From Desulfoluna sp942491485 (GTDB lineage: Bacteria; Desulfobacterota; Desulfobacteria; Desulfobacterales; Desulfolunaceae), in the NCBI GenBank assembly GCA_942491485.1, contig CALOAX010000013.1, forward strand, positions 558,001-622,000: DNA of 64,000 nucleotides, read 5' to 3'. Positions 57,849 through 64,000 of this stretch are shown one piece after another (positions within the stretch are counted from its first letter, which is position 1; each line of letters opens with the position of its first letter). Both the position numbers and the translations under genes were made by a program. The notes beneath the pieces are model-generated. The model was not told the DNA's origin. It made no database searches and worked only from the letters and a program-made list of their open reading frames with translations.

Positions 57849-58541
57849 ATGGCCAGAATCATTCTCATACGCCACGGACAGGCAGCCTTCGGCAGCAGCT
57901 GTTACGACAGCTTGAGCGATGTCGGCAAAGGCCAGGCCAAAGCACTTGGGGCCCACTTTCAATCATGTGGGGTTTTGTTTGATCGGGTGGTCTCCGGCGA
58001 GATGGTTCGCCAACAAGATACCGCAAGCCTGGCTCTTGCCGAAATGAAATGTCCCCAAACCATCCATCAGCACGCTGCTTTTAACGAATACGATCACATG
58101 GGAATCATCACCGCCGCCCGACCCCTCATCGATAAGAGTGACCCGGCTTTGGTGGAGGCCCTTGACTCAAATTTATCCAACCGCACCTTTCAGCCTTTCT
58201 TTGAAAAAGTGGTCTCTCTTTGGATGGCAGGCATGCCGTTGCCAGACGAGGTGGAATCCTTTTCCGATTTTGCCGGCCGGGTCCGTGCCGGGGTAAAACA
58301 CCTTGCCGCCAGCCTCGCGCATCATGAGACCGCCGCCGTGTTTTCATCAGGAGGCGCCATCGCCATGGCCCTCGGGCTGGCTTTGAACATGTCGCCCCAC
58401 GAAGCCATGCATCTTTCGTGGTTCATCAGGAATGGTTCCTACTCCACCCTGCATGCAGGCAAGGATCGTTTGAGCCTTATGGATGCCAACGTCACCGCGC
58501 ACCTGGCATCCAAGGGGAGAGAGTGGGTGACGTATAGGTAG
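57849..58541 (+). CDS. histidine phosphatase superfamily protein (phosphoglycerate-mutase-like)
   Basis: 230 residues from the ATG at 57849 (AAGGA 11 bases upstream). The RHG motif (LIRHGQA, catalytic His) lies near residue 9, followed by a Glu in FDRVVSGEMVRQQDTA and the second His in VFSSGGAIAMAL-like context (the usual GH is changed to SGGA). It may be a phosphatase of unknown substrate. Genes of this kind are frequent next to acyl-CoA dehydrogenase genes. It shares a divergent control region with etfBA. Confidence 0.8.
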   Translation: MARIILIRHGQAAFGSSCYDSLSDVGKGQAKALGAHFQSCGVLFDRVVSGEMVRQQDTASLALAEMKCPQTIHQHAAFNEYDHMGIITAARPLIDKSDPALVEALDSNLSNRTFQPFFEKVVSLWMAGMPLPDEVESFSDFAGRVRAGVKHLAASLAHHETAAVFSSGGAIAMALGLALNMSPHEAMHLSWFIRNGSYSTLHAGKDRLSLMDANVTAHLASKGREWVTYR

Positions 58542-58601
58542 TGAATCGTGAGTGGTGAGTCGTGAATAGTTAAGAGGTATGAATGGCAGGTGCAAAACTA
58601 T

Positions 58602-59002
58602 GCCTCCGGCGGCCAGGTGGAGGCACCTGGAAACCTGGTGGCGAATGCGATATGGGTGCCGCTATGCAACGCCTATTGCGTCCGCATTCGCGTTGTGTGT
58701 GACATGGTTCATCATGAGCTGCAAGCACTTGGTCTGTTGGGGCTCCAGTTCCAACTCTCGGGTTTACTTTCAAAGGAATTCTTCCGGTAAAAATCAGTCA
58801 GGTATCAGACGCCTTATTGAATCGATTATCGGGCATAAACCATGAAGATCACGAAGCGCCCTTCGGTCTACACGAAGGAGGTTGCGCAGCCTCTACCGTT
58901 GTTCACGGGCGAAGCCCGTCAGCGAATGTGACCGGTCTGAGGAACGAAGGCCGGGAGCATTCGCAATTCGCTTTCAAGGTGGCTCACCTTGCCGCCGGAG
59001 GC
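58602..59002. repeat. dispersed repeat pair upstream of the acyl-CoA dehydrogenase
   Basis: Left: exact end 58602-58613, CCAGGTG/CACCTGG, GCGAATGCG/CGCATTCGCG. Middle: CACGAAG-type unit (about 58841-58880). Right: ACGGGC-GAA-GCCCGT, loop GAGGAACGA (58939-58947) closed by CCGGTCT/AGGCCGG, AAGGTG-GCT-CACCTT, exact end 58991-59002. Confidence 0.85.
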
Positions 59003-59052
59003 TTGCTTTTTATCTTTTCGTTTCAGCTTTGACTTTTCAAGAGGAGAGCATC

Positions 59053-60261
59053 ATGGATTTTGGGGTATCGGAGCGTATTGAGACCATCGTAGCGATGATC
59101 AACGAGTTTGTGGATCGGGAGTTGATCCCCATGGAGCCGGAGTATCTCGTCCATGATTTTGATGAGATGCTGCCGAAGATCCGTGAGAAGCAGGAGATGG
59201 TAAAAAAGATGGGGCTCTGGGCGCCCAACTTCCCCACAGAATGCGGAGGCATGGGGTTGTCACTATTGGAACACGGACTTGTCTCCGAGGCCTTAGGGCG
59301 CTCTCCTTTGGGCCATTTTGTCTTCTGGTGCCAGGCGCCGGATGCGGGCAATGTGGAGATCCTTCACATGTTCGGCACCGATGAACAGAAGGAGCGGTAC
59401 CTGACCCCACTGGTTGCAGGTAAAATCCGCAGCTGCTTTTCCATGACTGAGGTGGACATGCCCGGATCGAACCCGGTGATGCTGGAGACCACGGCAGTAA
59501 AAGATGGCGATGATTATGTCATCAACGGTCATAAATGGTACACCACCAGCGCCGATGGTGCCGATTTTGCCATCGTCATGGCAGTCACCAACCCGGACGC
59601 TCAACCCTACCTCCAGGCCAGCATGATCATCGTGCCCAATGACACCCCCGGCTTTAATATCGTGCGTAATATTCCGGTCATGGGCCACGAAGGCAGCGGA
59701 TACGCCAGCCACGCAGAGATTCTCTACCAGTCGTGCCGGGTGCCCCAGGCAAACCTCCTTGGAACCGAGGGCCACGGCTTTGTTATTGCCCAGGAACGCC
59801 TCGGCCCGGGCCGTATCCATCACTGCATGCGCTGGCTCGGAATCTGCCAACGTGCCTTTGACCTCATGTGCAAACGGGCCAACGAGCGGGTCATCGCCCC
59901 CAATGGAAAAACCCTGGCCACAAGGCAGATCGTTCAGGGCTGGATTGCCGAATCCGCAGCTGAGATGGAGGCCGCACGCCTCATGACCCTCCACGCCGCC
60001 TGGCAAATCGATAACGTGGGGGCATCCAAAGCCCGGGACAGCATCAGCATGATCAAGTTCGTGGTGGCCAACACCATGAACCGAATCGTCGACAGAGCCC
60101 TGCAGGTCCACGGCGGCTTAGGCATGACCGACGACACCATCCTGGCCTACTTCTACCGCCACGAACGTGCCGCCCGTATCTACGACGGCGCCGACGAGGT
60201 CCACAAGACCTCCCTGGCCAAACGCATCCTGCGCAGCTATGAAGGGAAAGAGGTGAGGTAG
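59053..60261 (+). CDS. acyl-CoA dehydrogenase (ACAD10/11-like)
   Basis: 402 residues from the ATG at 59053 (GAGGAG upstream). N-terminal helical domain, middle beta domain (SCFSMTEVDMPGSNP, INGHKWYTTSADGADFAIVM), C-terminal helical domain with QVHGGLGMTDDTILAYFYRHERAARIYDGADEVHKTSLAKRILR. The end IYDGADEVHK is the FAD/catalytic region typical of the ACAD10/11 branch. It would oxidise or rearrange an acyl-CoA and pass electrons to EtfAB. The APH-type kinase gene two genes downstream corresponds to the kinase domain fused to ACAD in animals. Confidence 0.9.
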   Translation: MDFGVSERIETIVAMINEFVDRELIPMEPEYLVHDFDEMLPKIREKQEMVKKMGLWAPNFPTECGGMGLSLLEHGLVSEALGRSPLGHFVFWCQAPDAGNVEILHMFGTDEQKERYLTPLVAGKIRSCFSMTEVDMPGSNPVMLETTAVKDGDDYVINGHKWYTTSADGADFAIVMAVTNPDAQPYLQASMIIVPNDTPGFNIVRNIPVMGHEGSGYASHAEILYQSCRVPQANLLGTEGHGFVIAQERLGPGRIHHCMRWLGICQRAFDLMCKRANERVIAPNGKTLATRQIVQGWIAESAAEMEAARLMTLHAAWQIDNVGASKARDSISMIKFVVANTMNRIVDRALQVHGGLGMTDDTILAYFYRHERAARIYDGADEVHKTSLAKRILRSYEGKEVR

Positions 60262-60270
60262 GAAGAGCGT

Positions 60271-60631
60271 GCCTCCGGCGGCGAGGTGAGCCACCTCGAA
60301 AGCTGATTGCCATTGCGCTTTTCCCTTCGTTCCTCAGGGCAAATCGCAATGGCGTTCGCCAAGGGCTGCGCCCGCCATTAAAGCAGGTGGTTATTCAGAC
60401 ATTGGCATACGCTCCGGGAGGCTTTGGGTACGGTGGGATGATTCCAAAAGATTCTGTTTTAACCTGGGTGCATCGGTGGACCTATTGTAAGCAGACGTTA
60501 GAAAAACGTTTAATAATTGAGTCTTGATTGGCTTGTTGAAACATCTTAGTGAGCACACTCACCCCGAGGTACGAGGGGTGAGTGTGCTCAATAGCTGGGG
60601 TCCAGGGGATCATCCCCTGGCCGCCGGAGGC
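60271..60631. repeat. dispersed repeat pair upstream of the second tetR gene
   Basis: Left: exact end 60271-60282, GAGGTG/CACCTC, loop TCGTTCCTC (60327-60335) closed by CCCT/AGGG. Right: a perfect 15-bp stem GAGCACACTCACCCC (60551-60565) with 60575-60589 around loop GAGGTACGA, then CCAGGGGAT/ATCCCCTGG and exact end 60620-60631. The 170 bases between show no gene. Confidence 0.85.
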
Positions 60632-60665
60632 AGGCTTTTAGCAGAAGGAAAGGTAAGCAACAGAC

Positions 60666-61364
60666 GTGACAGACAAGAGTTTTGACGCATTTAAAAAAAG
60701 ATTTGATGTCTCCAGGGAGGAGATGACGCGGGAGCTGTTTCGGGAGAACGCCGAGTCGATCCGGGTGAAAAAGGAGAAGACGGCGGTAAAGAACCTGGAG
60801 CGGATTATCGACGCTGTCTTTTCCATCTCCATGGAGAAGGGGTTCCAGGCCATGAGCATGCGGGATCTCTGTGACGAGAGCGGGCTCTCCATGGGAGGGT
60901 TGTACGGGTACATCAAAGGGAAAGAGGAGCTATTGGCCCTGATTCAGGGGCAGGGGCGTCGAATGCTGGAGCGCTTTCTGGCGGAGAGTTTAACGGATCT
61001 CACCGCTCCCTTTGAGAAACTCGACGCCCTGATTCGGGCCCATATCTACCTGAGTGAGGTGGCGCGTCCCTGGTTTTTTTTCTCCTTTATGGAGTCCAGG
61101 CACCTGGGCAAGGAGGATGTCAGCCGGGCCATCGCCATGGAGGCGGCAACCGAAAAAGCTCTCTCCGATTTGATCGAAGAGGGCATCGACCAGAAAGCCT
61201 TTGCTCCGTGCGATGCCGAACTCATGGCCGGACTCATCAAAGCCATGCAGCAGGACTGGTACCTGAAACGGTGGAAGTTCAAAAAAAGGGGCACAACCGT
61301 GGAGCAGTACGCCGATGCCGTGGTGGACATGGCATTTGCGCGCCTTGCCCTTGAAGGGAGCTAA
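60666..61364 (+). CDS. TetR-family regulator (2)
   Basis: 232 residues from a GTG with AAGGAAAGG before it. A charged N-terminal extension of about 40 residues precedes the helix-turn-helix (IIDAVFSISMEKGFQAMSMRDLCDESGLSMGGLYGYIKGKEELL). The C-terminal domain has a helical AcrR-like layout. Being between the acyl-CoA dehydrogenase and the kinase gene, it probably controls this acyl-CoA region and may bind the palindrome at 57668. The repeat end is 6 bases after the stop. Confidence 0.87.
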   Translation: MTDKSFDAFKKRFDVSREEMTRELFRENAESIRVKKEKTAVKNLERIIDAVFSISMEKGFQAMSMRDLCDESGLSMGGLYGYIKGKEELLALIQGQGRRMLERFLAESLTDLTAPFEKLDALIRAHIYLSEVARPWFFFSFMESRHLGKEDVSRAIAMEAATEKALSDLIEEGIDQKAFAPCDAELMAGLIKAMQQDWYLKRWKFKKRGTTVEQYADAVVDMAFARLALEGS

Positions 61365-61370
61365 AAGCGT

Positions 61371-61712
61371 GCCTCCGGCGGCCAGGGGATGATCCCCTGG
61401 ACCCCAGGTTTGCGAATGCTCCCGACCTTCGTTCCTCAGGTCGATCACATTCGCTGACGGGCTTCGCCCGTGATAACAAAGGTGGTTGTTCGACGTTCTT
61501 CGTGTAGCCCGAAGGGCGCTTCGTGATCATCATGGTTTATGCCCGTGAGTTACGATTGGGTTGGCTCTGGAGTACCGGTAGCTCGAGCCCTTGTGGCGCA
61601 TGGTTAATGGCTTTACACATTACGCGAATGCGGATACGAGCACCTTGACGTTGCGAAAATCGTGGCGCATTCGCCTTCAGCTTCCAAGGTGGCTCACCTT
61701 GCCGCCGGAGGC
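61371..61712. repeat. dispersed repeat pair upstream of the APH gene
   Basis: Left: exact end 61371-61382, CCAGGGGAT/ATCCCCTGG, loop TCGTTCCTC (61429-61437) closed by CGACCT/AGGTCG, ACGGGC-TTC-GCCCGT; then a reverse CACGAAG-type unit (about 61496-61530). Right: a diverged outer stem, AAGGTG-GCT-CACCTT and exact end 61701-61712. Confidence 0.85.
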
Positions 61713-61760
61713 ACGCTTTTTGTCGATTTGAACTTTTTGTTGGTCTAACTCTGCTGAGAT

Positions 61761-61849
61761 AAGGAGAGGGCATGAAGGATACGGCGCAAGAGATTCGTGA
61801 AGGAGAGGGCATGAAGGATACGGCGCAAGAGATTCGTGAAGGAGAGGGC
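61761..61849 (+). repeat. 39-base tandem duplication carrying ribosome site and start codon
   Basis: A 39-base unit starting AAGGAGAGGGCATGAAGG is present at 61761-61799 and 61800-61838, followed by a partial third copy (AAGGAGAGGGC, 61839-61849). Each full unit has an AAGGAG Shine-Dalgarno and an ATG, and it is in frame, so the protein repeats MKDTAQEIREGEG. Confidence 0.9.
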
Positions 61850-62872
61850 CTGGATGAGGGCAAGATCTACGACTGCCTGACGGCCAACATTCCGGGGCTT
61901 TCCGGTCCCATGACCCTGACTCAGTTTCCCAGCGGGTTTTCCAACCTGACCTATCTTGTCCGCGTGGGGGACAAGGAGATGGTGCTTCGGCGGCCTCCCT
62001 TTGGAGCAAATATCAAGAGTGCCCACGACATGGGGCGCGAGTACCGCATCCTGAGCGCCTTAAGACCCCATTTCCCCTATTGCCCCGAGCCCCTCTATTT
62101 TACGGAAGACCCCGAGGTGATGGGGTGTCCCTTTTACGTGATGGAGCGCATGGAGGGGATCATCCTTCGCAAGGATCTTCCGGTGGATCTTTCCTACACA
62201 CCTGATGAAGCGAAAAGCCTCTGCGAAAAGCTGCTGGACGTCCAGGTGGCCCTCCACAGCATTGATGTGGAAGAAGCCGGCCTTGGGTTTATCGGCAAGC
62301 CCGAAGGCTACGTCAAGCGGCAGGTGGAAGGGTGGAGCAAGCGCTACCGCAACGCCCGAACCGACGATGCCCCTGATTTTGAAAAGGTGATGAGCTGGCT
62401 GGTGGAGAAAATGCCCGCTGATACCCCTCGCCCCGCGATTGTCCATAACGACTATAAGTTCGATAATATAGTTCTGTTGGAAACCAACCCCATGGAGATC
62501 ATCGGGGTCCTCGACTGGGAGATGGCCACCTACGGAGACCCCCTCATGGACCTGGGCAACTCCCTGGCCTATTGGGTGGAGAAGAACGACCCCGAAGAGT
62601 TCCAGATGATGCGTCTCATGCCCACCGACATGGACGGGGCACTTACCCGGGCCGAACTGGTGGCACGCTACGGCAGGCTCACAGGCGTGGACGTCTCCGG
62701 CTTTGATTACTACCACTGCTTCGGCCTTTTTCGCCTCGCCGTTATCGCCCAGCAGATCTACCAGCGCTACCACAAAGGCCTCACCAAAGACAAACGCTTC
62801 GCCATGCTGATCTTCGGCGTCCAGATCCTCGAACGGGCTGCTCTCTCAGTGATAGAGGCGTCGCACCTCTGA
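61772..62872 (+). CDS. APH-type phosphotransferase (ACAD10/11 kinase-like)
   Basis: 366 residues from the first ATG (61772); the second ATG at 61811 is equally well placed and would give 353. Residues 1-26 are two copies of MKDTAQEIREGEG. Kinase-like core: LTQFPSGFSNLTYLVRVGDKEMVLRRPP (nucleotide-binding Lys/Arg region), catalytic HNDYKFDN with Asp227, metal-binding Asp248 in GVLDWEMATYGDPLMDLGN. This APH branch accompanies or is fused to acyl-CoA dehydrogenases (ACAD10/11) and in the Lva pathway phosphorylates 4-hydroxyacyl-CoA. Such a role here is inferred from the neighbours. Confidence 0.88.
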   Translation: MKDTAQEIREGEGMKDTAQEIREGEGLDEGKIYDCLTANIPGLSGPMTLTQFPSGFSNLTYLVRVGDKEMVLRRPPFGANIKSAHDMGREYRILSALRPHFPYCPEPLYFTEDPEVMGCPFYVMERMEGIILRKDLPVDLSYTPDEAKSLCEKLLDVQVALHSIDVEEAGLGFIGKPEGYVKRQVEGWSKRYRNARTDDAPDFEKVMSWLVEKMPADTPRPAIVHNDYKFDNIVLLETNPMEIIGVLDWEMATYGDPLMDLGNSLAYWVEKNDPEEFQMMRLMPTDMDGALTRAELVARYGRLTGVDVSGFDYYHCFGLFRLAVIAQQIYQRYHKGLTKDKRFAMLIFGVQILERAALSVIEASHL

Positions 62873-62899
62873 TTGGTACAATGAAGAGTCAAAAAGTCT

Positions 62900-63084
62900 G
62901 CCTCCGGCGGCCCTGCCGGGGCCAAACTTTTGTCTGATCTGAAAGAGTGGGTTTAACAAACAGGTCTTAAAAGAGCACCCTATATGAATTACGCACGAAA
63001 GGCGGATGTGATTTGACCCGAGAAACGAGGGGCAAAGCGCATCTGCAACCTGCTTTCAAGGTGGCACACCTTGCCGCCGGAGGC
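62900..63084. repeat. dispersed repeat pair upstream of the last SDR gene
   Basis: Left: exact end 62900-62911, CCCTGCCGGGG and TTTGTCTGATCTGAAAGAG. Right: outer stem, loop variant GAGAAACGA (63020-63028), AAGGTG-GCA-CACCTT, exact end 63073-63084. The SDR gene has its own AAAGGAGG after it. Confidence 0.8.
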
Positions 63085-63104
63085 ACCCATTAAAGGAGGT
63101 CTGT

Positions 63105-63866
63105 ATGGCTGTATCTGTTTCGCTTGAGGGAAAGGTTGCCCTTGTGACCGGCGCGAGCCGGGGCATCGGTGAGTGTATTGCCAAGGTGTTGGCCGAGGCC
63201 GGGGCTGAGGTGGTGCTGGTGAGCCGGAAGATCGAGGGGCTTGAGACGGTGAAGGCAACGATTGAAGAGGCGGGGGGCAAGGCCCATGCCGTGGCCTGCA
63301 ACACCGGCGACCTGGCTCAGATCGACCATCTGATGGGAGAGGTGACACGGATCTGCGGGAGGCTTGATATCCTGGTGAACAACGCGGCGGCCAACCCTTA
63401 TTTCGGGCCCATGGTGGATGCGGAGGAGTGGGCCTGGGACAAGATCAACGACGTGAACCTTAAAGGGCCCTTCTTTATGATCAAGCATGGGGTCAGGCTG
63501 ATGAAGGAGGGCGGCGGTGGGGCCATCGTGAATGTCGCTTCCGTCAATGGTGTTCGGCCCGCACTTTTTCAGGGGATCTATTCGGTGACCAAGGCAGCGC
63601 TTATCTCCATGACCCAGGCCTTTGCCAAGGAGCTGGCAGGGGACAAGATCCGCGTGAACGCCCTGCTTCCCGGGCTCACCGATACCAAGTTTGCTTCGGC
63701 AATCACGGCAGATGAAGGCGTGATGAACCACGTGACCCAGCAGATCCCAGCAGGGCGCATCGCCGATCCGTCTGAGATGTCCGGGGCGGTTCTTTACCTT
63801 GTCTCGGACGCGGCATCGTATGTGACGGGAAGTTCCCTGGTCGTGGACGGGGGGATGCTGGCCTGA
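63105..63866 (+). CDS. short-chain dehydrogenase/reductase (FabG-like)
   Basis: 253 residues with AAAGGAGG 5 bases upstream. A complete classical SDR: TGASRGIG (15-22), VNNAA (91-95), catalytic Ser146, Tyr159 and Lys163 (YSVTK), and a C-terminal GSSLVVDGGMLA. It probably oxidises or reduces a hydroxyacyl- or ketoacyl-CoA. By position it would be the LvaD-like member of the set formed with the acyl-CoA dehydrogenase and APH kinase genes. The Ser-Tyr-Lys triad is intact, unlike the SDR at 10032. Confidence 0.92.
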   Translation: MAVSVSLEGKVALVTGASRGIGECIAKVLAEAGAEVVLVSRKIEGLETVKATIEEAGGKAHAVACNTGDLAQIDHLMGEVTRICGRLDILVNNAAANPYFGPMVDAEEWAWDKINDVNLKGPFFMIKHGVRLMKEGGGGAIVNVASVNGVRPALFQGIYSVTKAALISMTQAFAKELAGDKIRVNALLPGLTDTKFASAITADEGVMNHVTQQIPAGRIADPSEMSGAVLYLVSDAASYVTGSSLVVDGGMLA

Positions 63867-63891
63867 CCCTTGGGAAAGAGGTGAATATCGC

Positions 63892-63937
63892 AAAGGCATG
63901 TCGCTCAGGGTGGTTTCCGGGAACATGCCTTTTTTTA
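63892..63937 (+). terminator. terminator of the last SDR gene
   Basis: AAAGGCATGT (63892-63901) pairs with ACATGCCTTT (63923-63932), followed by more T. A 21-base loop. Confidence 0.8.
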
Positions 63938-63953
63938 TGGCCAATAAGCGCAT

Positions 63954-64000
63954 GCCTCCGGCGGCCCTGCCGGGGGGCAAACTTTTGAAAAGTTTGATAA
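63954..64000. repeat. dispersed repeat, short type, cut by the window edge
   Basis: Exact end GCCTCCGGCGGC (63954-63965), CCCTGCCGGGGGG and the AAACTTTTGAAAAGTTT hairpin. Same as the copy at 9807. Confidence 0.8.

Noticed and set aside
240..63084. CsrA/RsmA binding role for the GAGGAACGA loop
   Set aside because: The loop has a GGA in a hairpin, but it lacks the A of the usual ANGGA core and is present on either strand next to genes, so there is no specific support.
240..63965. Integron attC sites or gene cassettes
   Set aside because: The elements sit next to stop codons and fold, as attC sites do, but they occur in both orientations as facing pairs, lack GTTRRRY/RYYYAAC core sites, and no integrase gene is present.
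240..63965. CRISPR array
   Set aside because: Copies are kilobases apart, in both orientations, without regular spacers or cas genes.
1..64000. tRNA or rRNA genes
   Set aside because: I looked for TTCGANTC-type T arms with acceptor stems and for conserved rRNA segments in all intergenic spaces and found none.

Overview
The window looks like chromosome of a sulfate-reducing bacterium of the Desulfobacterota (Deltaproteobacteria). The evidence is the dissimilatory adenylylsulfate reductase genes (aprBA) directly followed by the quinone-interacting membrane oxidoreductase genes (qmoABC), an Rnf ion-pumping complex with its own tetraheme cytochrome c, and an acyl-CoA dehydrogenase/ETF region. 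GC content is fairly high in genes. A Desulfoluna/Desulfobacteraceae-like host is my guess, not something the sequence proves.

Layout. 0.1-8.5 kb: the minus-strand aprB-aprA then qmoA-qmoB-qmoC, with a clear promoter upstream of aprB, a terminator after aprA and another after qmoC. 9-14.3 kb: accessory genes (three YkgJ-type cysteine-cluster proteins, an atypical short-chain dehydrogenase, a dNTP triphosphohydrolase) separated by structured repeats. 14.5-33.8 kb: a plus-strand housekeeping block: an HsdR_N-domain protein, a TadA-like deaminase, infC-rpmI-rplT, pheST, a MerR regulator, a probable 6S RNA, rimP-nusA-infB, rbfA-nrnA-like-truB, rpsO-pnp and an M16 peptidase. 34-47 kb: dut, a WalJ/VicX-like metallohydrolase, a decayed second metallohydrolase, an AT-rich gene desert with TetR-operator-like palindromes and its TetR gene, a hybrid kinase with two HD-GYP response regulators, a thioesterase, a membrane zinc peptidase and copA. 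47.7-55.3 kb: tetraheme cytochrome-rnfCDGEA on the minus strand, rseC, and rnfB alone on the plus strand. 55.6-64 kb: etfBA, a histidine phosphatase, acyl-CoA dehydrogenase, TetR, an APH-type phosphotransferase and a second SDR.

Energy metabolism links the named complexes: Apr reduces APS using electrons from the quinone pool through Qmo; Rnf couples ferredoxin/NAD and periplasmic cytochrome electrons to an ion gradient; ETF takes electrons from the acyl-CoA dehydrogenase. The dehydrogenase + APH kinase + SDR set resembles the split form of eukaryotic ACAD10/11 and the Lva pathway for 4-hydroxyacids.

The most unusual thing is a dispersed, structured intergenic element. Its 12-base end, GCCGCCGGAGGC, occurs 27 times exactly by my hand count, usually in facing pairs that bracket an intergenic space with the end almost touching a stop or start codon. 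Inside are several hairpins; one has an almost invariant 9-base loop (GAGGAACGA) closed by stems whose sequences differ from copy to copy but stay paired. The element supplies the Shine-Dalgarno of two genes, the last codons and stop of etfA and etfB, and forms the broken end of a metallohydrolase pseudogene. It is absent from the housekeeping block and from inside the apr-qmo and rnf operons.
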